A program made the translations under genes and the position numbers. The notes beneath the pieces were generated by a model. That model ran no database searches. It had not been told where the DNA came from and saw only the letters and a list, made by a program, of their open reading frames with translations. A DNA stretch of 14,615 nucleotides from an uncultured Granulosicoccaceae bacterium (lineage in GTDB: Bacteria > Pseudomonadota > Gammaproteobacteria > JABXHR01), in contig CAKZUS010000210.1 in assembly GCA_937921805.1 (NCBI GenBank), positions 1 through 14,615 of the forward strand, given 5' to 3'. Each line of letters opens with the position of its first letter. Position 1 is the first letter of the stretch. Shown piece after piece: positions 1 through 7,777 of this stretch.

Positions 1-84
1 CACGGCAACCCTGACTATTGCCTGTGGTCAGCACCTATCCCTTACGCCCAGCGCATCGCTCCAACTGTCACTACACAAAGGTAG
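1..84 (+). CDS. 3' end of a preceding gene (partial)
   Basis: Frame 1 is open from the window edge to a TAG at 82-84 and would encode a 27-residue C-terminus ending in APTVTTQR. The following gene starts 6 nt downstream, and its Shine-Dalgarno AAAGGTAG overlaps this stop, as expected in a packed tail operon. By position this could be the tail tube (major tail) protein or a neighbour, but nothing in 27 residues identifies it. Frame 2 is also open, to a TGA at 95-97, so the choice of frame is uncertain. Confidence 0.4.
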   Translation, partial: HGNPDYCLWSAPIPYAQRIAPTVTTQR

Positions 85-89
85 TCAAT

Positions 90-731
90 ATGAATGAGTT
101 AACGATCATTGTTCCTGGTTACGATGCCCCTGTCTCCGCCGACCGCGTAGTGCTTGATGACATGGGAATTGAACCTTCCATATATGAACCACTGATTCAG
201 TCAGCCGAGGCTGAGAGAGCCATCGCCGCAATCCAATCCGAAGCCACAACCGCCCGCGCCAAAGTCTCAGGCGGCGCCGATGCCGTAACCCTCGCGACCT
301 ACGCCAAGAAAAAGGCCGTTGCTGAAAAAATCCTAGCAGGCTCAGAACTCACTCAGTCCGACCAGCTCATCTACCAACAATTCGCGTCTGCGAAAGGCTA
401 CACCGCTCAGCAGTGGGCGCAGCGCGTCAAGACCCGTGATGCGGCGTTTTCCGCCGCGCTTGACACCATCGACGCGGCCGAGGCACAGGCTATTGCAGCA
501 GTACGCTCAGGCGATGCGGCGGCGTTTGAGTCCATGAAAACGGGCTTAGCCAGCGCCGAGGCAGCGATGACGCGGCGCCTGACATTGATGATTGCCGTGG
601 GCGACATGGTGACGTTGGGGCAGGGGCTGACCGCTGACGGCATGCCACATGTCGATGCCATCCAGGCGGCCACAGGCTACACCATCAGCGCAGCAGAACG
701 TAATCAAATTTTCGAGCAGGTAACAACGTGA
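90..731 (+). CDS. Tail-module protein of unknown function, helical
   Basis: A 213-residue protein starting MNELTIIVPG. The ATG at 90 is preferred over upstream in-frame starts because an AAAGG Shine-Dalgarno (77-81) lies about 8 nt before it, and a longer form would overlap the end of the previous gene. The first 35 residues look like a short beta/loop segment. The rest is Ala/Glu-rich and should be mostly helical, with stretches such as AAEAQAIAAVRSGDAAAFES. No catalytic motif, signal peptide or membrane segment is visible. Its stop (729-731) overlaps the GTG of the chaperone gene (GTGA), so the two are translationally coupled. Proteins of this composition occur near the tail tube and chaperone genes of siphophages, so a role in tail assembly is an inference from position. 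Confidence 0.75.
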   Translation: MNELTIIVPGYDAPVSADRVVLDDMGIEPSIYEPLIQSAEAERAIAAIQSEATTARAKVSGGADAVTLATYAKKKAVAEKILAGSELTQSDQLIYQQFASAKGYTAQQWAQRVKTRDAAFSAALDTIDAAEAQAIAAVRSGDAAAFESMKTGLASAEAAMTRRLTLMIAVGDMVTLGQGLTADGMPHVDAIQAATGYTISAAERNQIFEQVTT

Positions 732-1138
732 AGCCTTCAGACCTTTATACGCGCGCGGCAGCGTCTAATGCCCGCAAAATGCCATTATTTACCCCGCAAG
801 GGGAGATTACAGATCACTATCTGGAGATCATCGGGCGAGATAGCGACGAGTTTCAACGAGCTTCGAGCAAGTATCAACAGACGCTAGCCATTATTGAGGC
901 GATCAAAGACCCGAAAGAGCGGGGCGAGGCGGCTCGGCGTGCGTTTGCGAGTTTGCGCGCGGCGCTGGTCGTGGGGTGGTCTCTGGATGCCGAGTTGACG
1001 CCAGAGGCGGCGGCAGAGCTGTGCTTTGAGGCGCCGAGCCTTGCGCGTGAGATTGATCAGTTTGCGGGTAACATTGCAAATTTTTTGCCGAGGACCGCGC
1101 CCGACTCATCGACTGGGCACGCAGCGAAATCCAGCTAG
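728..1138 (+). CDS. Phage tail assembly chaperone (lambda gpG-like)
   Basis: A 136-residue protein from a GTG start coupled to the previous gene by GTGA. The N-terminal half contains the segment EITDHYLEIIGRDSDEFQRA, which I recognise as typical of phage tail assembly chaperones. The rest is helical and acidic, as in lambda gpG (140 residues). In lambda, G and its frameshifted form GT coat the tape measure protein and recruit tail tube subunits before tail polymerisation. Position directly ahead of a T-like frame and the tape measure gene supports this. The last 16 codons (after 1087) lie beyond a -1 slippery sequence and overlap the extension frame, exactly the G/GT arrangement. Identification rests on motif, position and the frameshift together. 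Confidence 0.85.
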   Translation: MKPSDLYTRAAASNARKMPLFTPQGEITDHYLEIIGRDSDEFQRASSKYQQTLAIIEAIKDPKERGEAARRAFASLRAALVVGWSLDAELTPEAAAELCFEAPSLAREIDQFAGNIANFLPRTAPDSSTGHAAKSS

Positions 1139-1404
1139 CCAAGACGGACGAGCGCGGCGTAAGTAAGCGGCGCCACTTAGAGCACGTTGCCAAAACGCTC
1201 AAAACCCCACCCCCAGAACTACAGCAACCCGAAGCGCCCAACGCTCTCGGGTACCTGTGGCGCTGGTATTGCGAAGCGTATAACGGGGTCAATCTGACTT
1301 ATGTTGAGCTAGGGGCCTGGGCGCAGATGACGGGGCGGGCGCTGTCTATTTTCGAGACTAAAACACTCATGCAGCTTGATAGGCTGAGGATCAATAATGC
1401 TTAG
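728..1404 (+). CDS. Tail assembly chaperone frameshift fusion (GT-like), joined 728-1087 and 1087-1404
   Basis: If ribosomes slip back one base at the slippery sequence (1078-1087), the first 120 codons of the chaperone are joined to 105 codons in the -1 frame, giving a 225-residue protein (stop TAG 1402-1404). The extension begins AEDRARLIDWARSEIQLAKT. It contains ALGYLWRWYCEAYNG and then LTYVELGAWAQMTGRALS, a pattern (LW-W, then aromatic, then AWA--TGR-L) that I recognise from siphophage T-type chaperone C-termini. The extension has no start codon or Shine-Dalgarno of its own near 1087, so frameshifting is the natural way to make it. In lambda the T domain binds tail tube subunits while G binds the tape measure. 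A routine gene caller would miss this product. Confidence 0.82.
1078..1087 (+). promoter_or_regulatory. Programmed -1 frameshift slippery site
   Basis: In the chaperone reading frame the codons here are GCA AAT TTT TTG. Two overlapping heptamers fit the X-XXY-YYZ rule: A AAT TTT (1078-1084) and T TTT TTG (1081-1087). Both are in register for a -1 slip, and the -1 frame is then open for 105 codons. Downstream GCCC and GGGC segments could form only a weak stem, and no strong stimulatory Shine-Dalgarno is evident upstream. Confidence 0.8.
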
Positions 1405-1805
1405 TCAAAACACCCTGAAGACACCAGTTTGAAAGTGGCGCGGGTTAGCTCGGGCTTATTGAGCGCTGTTTCAATGGCTTCCGCTTGCGTATCGCGTATG
1501 TGCACAACAAGTGGGCCTTCGGCTGCACCGTTAGCAGTGCTAACGACAAATTGCTGATACCCAACATACGCACCGAAAGCATTCTTGGTGTTGAACTCTC
1601 CACAGACTTTTAGCGGGCCAGAGGAAGTGGAACGCACTTGGCGAGAGTTTCGGAACCGAGTGCTTTCGCCGTCGCGAACCATGTCACGAATCATATTTTG
1701 AGCGTGATTAATAGCGTCGCGCTCGGGGTTGAAATAGTAATCACGAACCAAGTACACACCCGTTGCCAAGGCGAGAAGTAGGACTACGGCGATGAGTTCT
1801 TTCAT
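1401..1805 (-). CDS. Small membrane-anchored/exported protein, probable phage moron
   Basis: A 134-residue protein transcribed against the tail operon. Residues 3-20 form a hydrophobic helix after MKE, so it is probably an inner-membrane anchor or uncleaved signal, with the rest in the periplasm. The body has a pattern I recognise from small phage and chromosomal proteins of unknown function: ESTRFRNSRQ, then KVCGEFNTKNAFGAYVGYQQF, with two cysteines (CGEF and the C-terminal SSGCFD) that could pair. Its TAA stop (1401-1403) overlaps the TAG of the T extension, and its start lies 66 nt from the tape measure GTG. A perfect TATAAT lies 39 nt upstream on its own strand. A lone, self-promoted, envelope-targeted gene inside a tail operon suggests a lysogenic-conversion or superinfection-exclusion role, but no function is established. 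Confidence 0.75.
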   Translation of the reverse strand: MKELIAVVLLLALATGVYLVRDYYFNPERDAINHAQNMIRDMVRDGESTRFRNSRQVRSTSSGPLKVCGEFNTKNAFGAYVGYQQFVVSTANGAAEGPLVVHIRDTQAEAIETALNKPELTRATFKLVSSGCFD

Positions 1806-1843
1806 TGATGCTTTCCCTAGTAACTGTCCTACGTCTGTTACGA

Positions 1844-1849
1844 ATTATA
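1844..1849 (-). promoter_or_regulatory. -10 box (TATAAT) for the minus-strand moron gene
   Basis: Read on the minus strand this is a perfect TATAAT 39 nt before the moron ATG, giving a leader of about 30 nt. No convincing -35 hexamer lies 16-18 nt upstream, and there is no TG extension, so promoter strength is uncertain. A Shine-Dalgarno-like AGGGA precedes the ATG. Confidence 0.5.
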
Positions 1850-1870
1850 CCCCTCCAGGAGCGAGAGATT

Positions 1871-4800
1871 GTGAATGAAATTGTAGGGCTATCGCTGCGC
1901 ATCGAGCAGCAAGGCGCTGATTCAGCAGACCGGGCGTTGCGGGGCCTGGAGCGCAGCAGCGGGCGTGCAGAGTCTGGGTTAGGCGGTGTGGAGCGACAGT
2001 CTCGACGCACCAGCAGAAGTATAGACAGCATGTCAGGGGAGATGCGTGCGGCTCAGCAAGCAACGGCAGCACTGGCAACGGCTTCGGTTGCGCTTGGGGC
2101 CAGCGCCTATGCGTTGATATCTAACGTGGATTCCTGGACTCAATATCAAAACTCGCTCCGGCGTACAACCAGCACAAGCGCCGAGCTAGCAGCGGTAACT
2201 GCCCAAGTTAGCGCCGTGGCGCAGCAAGCAACGCAGCCTCTGCAAGTGACGGGTGAGCTATATGACAAGCTCCGGCGCAGCACCCAAGATTTGGGCGTAT
2301 CGCAAGAGCGGGTTTTAAATGTCACGTCTCTGCTAAGCAAGGGGTTTGCTGCAAGCGGTGGCGCGGCATCGACCACGGCGGCAGCGGTGCTCCAGCTCGG
2401 GCAGGCGCTGGACTCTGGCAGCCTGATGGGCGACGAGTTTAGAGCCGTCAGCGAGAATGCGCCCATAGTCCTGGAGGCGCTCCAAAAGCAGCTAGGGCGC
2501 ACGCGTGCCGAATTGCGCGTGCTAGCGAGTCAGGGCGGGATAACGTCGCAGATATTAATAGATTCGATTGAAGGCTTTGCCGATGAAATAGACACGCGCT
2601 TTGCACAGTCTGTTACGACGTTCGCCACAAAAATGAACGTCGTCAATAACAATATGATGACCTTTGTGGGTAGCAATGACTCTGCTACGGGCGCGGTGGG
2701 GGCTTTTGGTGACACCTTGGTGTCAGTGTCGGACAATCTCGATACCATCTCCGGCGTAGTGGGAATGTTGGCCGTGGCGATAGGTGGGCGCCTGACCGGT
2801 GCCCTGGCCTCATCCGCCGCCGCGTTTACCCGCAACCGCCTCAGCGCCGCCGAGGACGCGCGCCAAGCGTTAGCCAGTGCACAAGCTAATCACACTGCCG
2901 AGCTACAAGCGCAGCGCCGCGCCGCCGCCGAGCAAATCGCAGCGCGCCACATCTTGCAACGGGCCACTGTCGATGCGCGGGCTACTGCCGCCGCTGCCGC
3001 CGCGACAAGCGTACAGACACGGCGCACGGTATCGGCAACCGCCACGGCGTTTGCACTGGATAACCTGGCGCAAGCGGAGGCGCGGGCCGCCGCCGCCGCT
3101 ACCGCAATGACCGCAGCCAATGGCCGCGCCGCCGCGAGCGCTACGGCACTGACTGCCGCCACCTCTGCCGCGTCGCGCTCTACGGCGTTTTTAGGTGCGG
3201 CAATGGGGGTGCTAGGTGGCCCTGTGGGGGTTATCGCCACGGTAGGACTGGGGCTATATGCGTACCGTGAAGAGCTGTTTGGGGTGGAGTCTGCTACGGA
3301 GTCGCTGGCACGTATTAATGGTGACCTAACCACATCCAAAGGACTTGTTAAAGACGTAACGCAGCAGCTTGCGCACGCGACCGACGCAGAGACTGCAGCG
3401 ATAGGGCGCAATATCGCGGCCAGAATCCAAGCATCGGCGCTGGCGATAAACGAGAAACAATCGCAGCTAGCGCAGTTGGAGAAAACCGGCGCCACCGCCG
3501 AAGAAAAGGACGCGGTAACGGCTGAAATTGTCAGAATCAAGTCAGTGCGCCGCGAGCTGATGGGCGCGACCCAATTTAAGCCAGTTATTCAGGCGCTGAT
3601 TGCGTCCACGTCCAGTGAGATTGAGCGCTTAGCCGCTGAGGCGGAGACAGCGGGCGAGAAGTGGCGAAAATCCATAGAAAGCCAGCAGCAGTCCAGCGGC
3701 ATGACCGGCGGCAGGGCGGCATTAACGCACGGGCTGAATGCCCAATACTACTTTAACCGCCAAAACGAGCTAAACGCTGAAGCAGAGCGTGCTGAAAAAG
3801 AGCTGGAATACCTGCAGAATCGCTTGAAAAATGCGCCAGACGGGCCGCCAGTTGATAGACCGCTAGGCAATGACAGGGGCCGCAATTTCGGCGGCAATAC
3901 TGGTGGCATTGACAAATCAATCAACAAAACCGCTAGCGAGATTGAACAGTTAAGCAGCCAGATTAGCAGACTAGCCAGCGACGCCGAGCAAGTGCAAGCG
4001 TTTAACGCAAGTCTCGGGCACACGGGCGCAGCGGCGATTGATACTACGGCCGAGCTTAGAGAGTATCTAACCACGCTCGACCTCACCAGCGAAGCGGGGC
4101 GCAAAGCAGCGAGCCACGCATTAGACGTATCGTCACAAATTGGCGCAGTAGAGACCGCCGCAGAGCAGGCCGCTAAAGCGCAGCAAGACCTTAACGAGCA
4201 AATCAGCGGATTGGGGCTGGCGAGCGATGCGCAGAGAATTCAAGCGTTTAACGACAGCCTTGGGCGCACTGGCGAGGCGGCCATTGACACTACTGCAGAG
4301 CTTAGAGAGTATCTAACCACGCTCGACCTCACCAGCGATGCGGGGCGCAAGGCCGCAACGGTGGCGCTAGGTTTGGCTTCTCAGATAGGCTCTATAGAGA
4401 GCGCCGCACAAGAGGCGACCAAAGCTCAGCGAGACCTGAACGAGCAAATCGCGAGCGGTTATGTGACCGAACTCAACGCGGCGACTGATGGCTTCTGGGC
4501 GAATATGGCGAGCGACGCAGATGGCGCGTTTGAGTCGATAGAACAAGGCTTTGAGTCGATGCTTACGCGCATGCTCAGCCAAGCCACTACCACGCCCGTT
4601 ACGCTCGCCATTAATGCCGCGATAGGCGACGGCATGACAGAAAACGGCACATTTAACCCGCTCCAGATGCTGGGCGGAAATGGGTTTGGTAACTCTCTGG
4701 CGTCAACAGGCATCGGTGTGCTCAGCAATGCTGGGCAATATAGCAACGGGGCCTACGGACTGGCGGGGCTGGGCGGTGGGGCGTTTGCCTCAATATCGAG

Positions 4801-6079
4801 CACGAGCAACCCCATGTTCGGCACGCTGGGGAGCACGCTGGGTATGGCGATGGGCGGGCCGTTTGGTGCAACGCTGGGCGCGACGCTGGGCGCGGTAGCA
4901 GGCTCGACGCTGGGGGCGCTTTTTGGCAAAGGCAAAGTGACAGGGCAAACGCTTGATATTGGCTACGCGCAAGGCGACGCCAGCGGCACCGAGTCAACAC
5001 GTACTACGAAATCTGCACTGTTTGGGCTGATACGTAGCAGCAACACCAGCACCAGCGCTATTGACGCCGCGACTGATGACGCCATCGACGCCATGTTTGA
5101 TCAATACGAAACCGCGATTGAGGCGGCGGGGGACTATTTGGGCGTAAGCGTTGACTCAGCCCTTGCAGAGTTTACCGCGTCGGGGTCGATCAATTTAAAG
5201 GGTCTGGACGCAGAGGCCGCACAAGCGAAACTCCAAGCATGGATTGACAAGACCGGTAACGAGATGATCGCCGCAGTCTTGCCCAATGTTGGCGACCTGG
5301 AGGGGCTGCAAGACATTGGCAACATTGCGGCGGCGCGATTGGCGATTAACTCCGACCTTGAAAACATCGCAGCGGCGCAGCAGTCCGTAGCGGACTTTGC
5401 CAGTGAGTACGGCGCCAATGTCACCAGTCTTCAGGGCTTGCGAGACTATGTGGATGCGCAAGACCTTGCAAGCGACGCGGGGCGCGAGGCAGCGGCAGCG
5501 GCGCTGGGGCTAGCGGGGGCGCTGTCACAGCTAGAGTCCGAGGCGCAGCAGTGGAGCGACGCCGCGAGCGCGATAGACGCAGCGCGGGCCGGTGTTTTTG
5601 CGGGGTCTGGCGCCGCCAATGCGGGCGCGGAATTCTCGGAGCTGATGCGGGGGGTGTTTGCTGGGGATATTACGAAGGCTGGTGATTTATCCAGTGCAGC
5701 GGGCGACTATGCGCAACAGTTACGCTCTCAAGCGAGCAGCGCGAGCGAGTACGCAGCGAGAATGAACGCGCTCGATGCGCAGCTTGCCAGTGCAGCGGCC
5801 GTCGCGAATGTGTTTGCCGATGATCCAGGCAAGGCGCTGGCGAGGCAAACAGACCTTGCAGAGCAGTCGCTGACGGAGCTGACCTCTATCAATGCGCGGC
5901 TCGCTGGCTCAGCAAAACCCAGTACGAGCAATGACGAGCAAATGGCAATACTGGCTAAGCGCATCGACGACATGAGCGGGCAGCTATCGGGCCTGCTAGG
6001 AAAGATGGTAGCCGCGCAGGCGGAGCACAACACCTACGCCAAAAAATGGGACCGTGATGGCTTGAGGTTGCAAGCATGA
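1871..6079 (+). CDS. Tail tape measure protein
   Basis: A 1,402-residue protein and the largest gene here. It determines tail length and forms the rod inside the siphophage tail tube; at about 1.5 angstrom per residue it predicts a tail near 210 nm. The N-terminal region (about residues 85-270) resembles the conserved tape-measure N-terminal domain, with VDSWTQYQNSLRR and LMGDEFRAVSENAPIVLEAL. An Ala-rich coiled-coil region follows (about 320-435), then a hydrophobic Gly/Ala segment (about 440-470), a second one (about 975-1020, repeated TLGATLGA-type units) and a C-terminus ending in AKKWDRDGLRLQA. Two tandem 82-residue repeats lie at residues 701-864. GTG 1871 is chosen because AGGAG (1857-1861) sits 9 nt upstream; upstream TTG/ATG frames (1805, 1808) overlap the moron start and lack a Shine-Dalgarno. 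The stop overlaps the next ATG (ATGA). Confidence 0.93.
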   Translation: MNEIVGLSLRIEQQGADSADRALRGLERSSGRAESGLGGVERQSRRTSRSIDSMSGEMRAAQQATAALATASVALGASAYALISNVDSWTQYQNSLRRTTSTSAELAAVTAQVSAVAQQATQPLQVTGELYDKLRRSTQDLGVSQERVLNVTSLLSKGFAASGGAASTTAAAVLQLGQALDSGSLMGDEFRAVSENAPIVLEALQKQLGRTRAELRVLASQGGITSQILIDSIEGFADEIDTRFAQSVTTFATKMNVVNNNMMTFVGSNDSATGAVGAFGDTLVSVSDNLDTISGVVGMLAVAIGGRLTGALASSAAAFTRNRLSAAEDARQALASAQANHTAELQAQRRAAAEQIAARHILQRATVDARATAAAAAATSVQTRRTVSATATAFALDNLAQAEARAAAAATAMTAANGRAAASATALTAATSAASRSTAFLGAAMGVLGGPVGVIATVGLGLYAYREELFGVESATESLARINGDLTTSKGLVKDVTQQLAHATDAETAAIGRNIAARIQASALAINEKQSQLAQLEKTGATAEEKDAVTAEIVRIKSVRRELMGATQFKPVIQALIASTSSEIERLAAEAETAGEKWRKSIESQQQSSGMTGGRAALTHGLNAQYYFNRQNELNAEAERAEKELEYLQNRLKNAPDGPPVDRPLGNDRGRNFGGNTGGIDKSINKTASEIEQLSSQISRLASDAEQVQAFNASLGHTGAAAIDTTAELREYLTTLDLTSEAGRKAASHALDVSSQIGAVETAAEQAAKAQQDLNEQISGLGLASDAQRIQAFNDSLGRTGEAAIDTTAELREYLTTLDLTSDAGRKAATVALGLASQIGSIESAAQEATKAQRDLNEQIASGYVTELNAATDGFWANMASDADGAFESIEQGFESMLTRMLSQATTTPVTLAINAAIGDGMTENGTFNPLQMLGGNGFGNSLASTGIGVLSNAGQYSNGAYGLAGLGGGAFASISSTSNPMFGTLGSTLGMAMGGPFGATLGATLGAVAGSTLGALFGKGKVTGQTLDIGYAQGDASGTESTRTTKSALFGLIRSSNTSTSAIDAATDDAIDAMFDQYETAIEAAGDYLGVSVDSALAEFTASGSINLKGLDAEAAQAKLQAWIDKTGNEMIAAVLPNVGDLEGLQDIGNIAAARLAINSDLENIAAAQQSVADFASEYGANVTSLQGLRDYVDAQDLASDAGREAAAAALGLAGALSQLESEAQQWSDAASAIDAARAGVFAGSGAANAGAEFSELMRGVFAGDITKAGDLSSAAGDYAQQLRSQASSASEYAARMNALDAQLASAAAVANVFADDPGKALARQTDLAEQSLTELTSINARLAGSAKPSTSNDEQMAILAKRIDDMSGQLSGLLGKMVAAQAEHNTYAKKWDRDGLRLQA
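3971..4462 (+). repeat. Tandem duplication inside the tape measure gene (2 x 246 bp)
   Basis: Two adjacent 246-bp units (3971-4216 and 4217-4462) encode near-identical 82-residue segments built around QAFN-SLG-TG-AAIDTT and ELREYLTTLDLTS-AGRKAA. A 41-bp stretch (4052-4092 versus 4298-4338) is identical at every base, including third codon positions, which points to a recent duplication. A degenerate third relative lies near 5360-5560 (DLASDAGREAAAAALGLAGA). Confidence 0.9.
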
Positions 6080-6996
6080 TGGTACTGATGCCTGGGACGC
6101 ATGCGCACTTCACCTACCCCCACTCTAATGTGGAGGGTGGTACTTATATTAGCGCCGCAGACGAGACATTCCACAGCGGTAATCGTTGCCCCAGATGGGA
6201 GGGCAACGAGTCGCTGAACCAACATGTGGAATATCAGGGCAACATCTGGCGATGCGTAGGATTTCCAGGAGACCCGCCGGGGGCTGGGCTGGGTTGGGAG
6301 TACGTTCGCAAAGACTTCATTCAAGCGCTAAGAGATGATTTCGCATCGACACAGGCGCAGCGCTTTGGCAACATAAAGCTGTCTATATCATCAGTCAGTG
6401 TGGGCACACAAGACAGCTTGGTGATATTGCAAGCATCGGGAGGCAGTGTCTCTCTGCGCGGGCGCGAGGGTGACTTGTACGGGTACAGCGGTACGGGTTA
6501 TGGCCCTACGCCGTGGGATGCGTCGAGCATGCACCCATCGGGGGAGTACAAAGCGCTGATGCTGACTCGCCCCGCACCGTCTGGCACCACATCGCTGTGG
6601 GTGGTGGATATCACTTCAAACGGCCCCGACCCCGCCAAAGTTGGCTTAGTGATAAGCGGTAATTTTCAAGATATTGGTCCTGTGGTCTACGGCGGCAAGC
6701 GCGCGTTTGTGGACTTCTCGAAAATCGAGATTGACGAGTTCGGGCAGCCGTCGCTAGTGCGCCGCAGCGCTACCGCTGATTTTACCGACCAGATCGAAGT
6801 AGAGCGCGCGGACAGTGATCGAGTAATCAAAATCCTCGACGATGTACGGGCCATGCCGACCATTTTTGACTTTAACAATGGGCAAGGCGACCCGCTCGAA
6901 AGCAGGCTGATTTACGGGATTTTGGACACGTACACCGTAACGTATGACGACGTTGACACGGTGAAGATCAATATTGTGGTCAAAGGGCTGAGTTGA
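6076..6996 (+). CDS. Distal/minor tail protein
   Basis: A 306-residue protein directly after the tape measure, coupled by ATGA, with GAGG (6064-6067) 8 nt before the ATG. The N-terminal part (about residues 20-80) has WEGNESLNQHVEYQGNIWRC followed by a Pro/Gly stretch and GWEYV. That resembles the aromatic spacing of small carbohydrate-binding modules of the CBM5/12 kind. The middle (about 90-215) is beta-rich. The C-terminal about 90 residues carry RRSATADFTDQIEV, ILDDVRAMPTIFDFN, ESRLIYGILDTYTVTYDDVD and a final VVKGLS, a pattern I recognise from tail-tip proteins of marine phages. It probably sits at the tail tip and may contact the host surface. Position and the C-terminal pattern support a tail role; receptor or sugar binding is inference. 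Confidence 0.72.
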   Translation: MMVLMPGTHAHFTYPHSNVEGGTYISAADETFHSGNRCPRWEGNESLNQHVEYQGNIWRCVGFPGDPPGAGLGWEYVRKDFIQALRDDFASTQAQRFGNIKLSISSVSVGTQDSLVILQASGGSVSLRGREGDLYGYSGTGYGPTPWDASSMHPSGEYKALMLTRPAPSGTTSLWVVDITSNGPDPAKVGLVISGNFQDIGPVVYGGKRAFVDFSKIEIDEFGQPSLVRRSATADFTDQIEVERADSDRVIKILDDVRAMPTIFDFNNGQGDPLESRLIYGILDTYTVTYDDVDTVKINIVVKGLS

Positions 6997-7427
6997 TGAT
7001 TAAGCACTACAAATACCGACTTGAAGAAGACCGGAAATTCACAATTCACGAACTAGCAACGCGTACTTTTTCGCTGCAGTTCGTGGATTGTGAAAACGGC
7101 GTATTAACGATTAAAAAGGGCTACGCCTGGGACGGTTGCAGCCCAAAAAAAGTATTACATCTCGGGCCGTTTGTAGCTGTCATCGGCACGCCAGATGGCC
7201 CACTACGCAACGGCAAAGCCTGGACCTATGACGCGAGCTTAGTGCACGACGTGTTGTGCCAGTACCGTAACGATATTTTGCTCACGCAGTACCAAGTGGT
7301 GCGCATTTTTGAGCGAATGCTGACGCAAGTCGAATGGCCCGCCGTGGACTGGTATGTGGCGGCGGTAGAACGGTTTGGCCCGCAAGATTTTTACCCCTAT
7401 TTATCAACAATGAGTAATAAACAATGA
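6996..7427 (+). CDS. DUF1353 family phage protein
   Basis: A 143-residue protein. The ATG at 6996 shares its A with the TGA of the preceding gene, and AAAGGG (6982-6987) lies 8 nt upstream, so this start is preferred over TTG 6993. The segment KKGYAWDGCSPKKV, followed by GTPDGP and WTYDASLVHDVLCQY, matches the layout of DUF1353 (a glycine/aspartate segment, then a conserved HD near a tyrosine). DUF1353 proteins are common beside phage tail genes; their biochemical role is not established. No signal peptide or membrane segment is visible. The stop overlaps the next ATG by ATGA. Confidence 0.8.
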   Translation: MIKHYKYRLEEDRKFTIHELATRTFSLQFVDCENGVLTIKKGYAWDGCSPKKVLHLGPFVAVIGTPDGPLRNGKAWTYDASLVHDVLCQYRNDILLTQYQVVRIFERMLTQVEWPAVDWYVAAVERFGPQDFYPYLSTMSNKQ

Positions 7428-7777
7428 ACAACGTGGTGCCTATTACGCCGATGGACCAAGTGAGCAAAGCGTGTGGACAAATTGCCATACAAATGTCAAA
7501 AACGATGATCGAGTGGGGCTATGCGTCCTGTGAGTTACCCCCGTTAGCTGCGCTTATCACTAAGCAACTGCACGAGACTCACGGCATTATTGTGGATGCA
7601 GCCACGACGCGAAAGACTGAGATCGGCCTGTATCGGGCGATACAAGCTATTGACCGAGCGGGCGCGCTGATTAATGATGATTGGACGGACTCTCAGCACC
7701 GGCCCGTCACCCGCCGTCAGATATTCGAAGCGCTCCAGATATCAGAGGGAGACTATGAAACGGCGATGTGTTTATGA
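7424..7777 (+). CDS. Hypothetical protein in tail operon
   Basis: A 117-residue protein that I do not recognise. It starts at an ATG overlapping the previous TGA and ends in an ATGA overlap with the nuclease gene, and it has no clear Shine-Dalgarno, so it probably depends on translational coupling. The sequence is mainly helical, with a segment KQLHETHGIIVDAATTRKTE and a C-terminal half (TRRQIFEALQISEGDYETA) that could be a small helical DNA- or protein-binding unit. There is no signal peptide and no membrane helix. Retention of the same overlapped start/stop pattern as its neighbours supports a real gene. Confidence 0.7.
   Translation: MNNVVPITPMDQVSKACGQIAIQMSKTMIEWGYASCELPPLAALITKQLHETHGIIVDAATTRKTEIGLYRAIQAIDRAGALINDDWTDSQHRPVTRRQIFEALQISEGDYETAMCL

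Noticed and set aside
903..1292. Minus-strand open frame of 129 codons over the chaperone region
   Set aside because: It is antisense to both G and the T extension, whose pattern is recognisable; no ribosome site or promoter was seen.
1805..1870. Upstream TTG/ATG starts (1805, 1808) for the tape measure
   Set aside because: They overlap the start of the opposite-strand gene and lack a ribosome site, whereas GTG 1871 has AGGAG 9 nt upstream and gives a typical tape-measure N-terminus.
2890..3540. Long minus-strand open frame (216 codons) opposite the tape measure
   Set aside because: It lies wholly within the Ala-rich coiled-coil coding region, has the low-complexity Ala/Ser/Val composition expected of an antisense frame and has no ribosome site.
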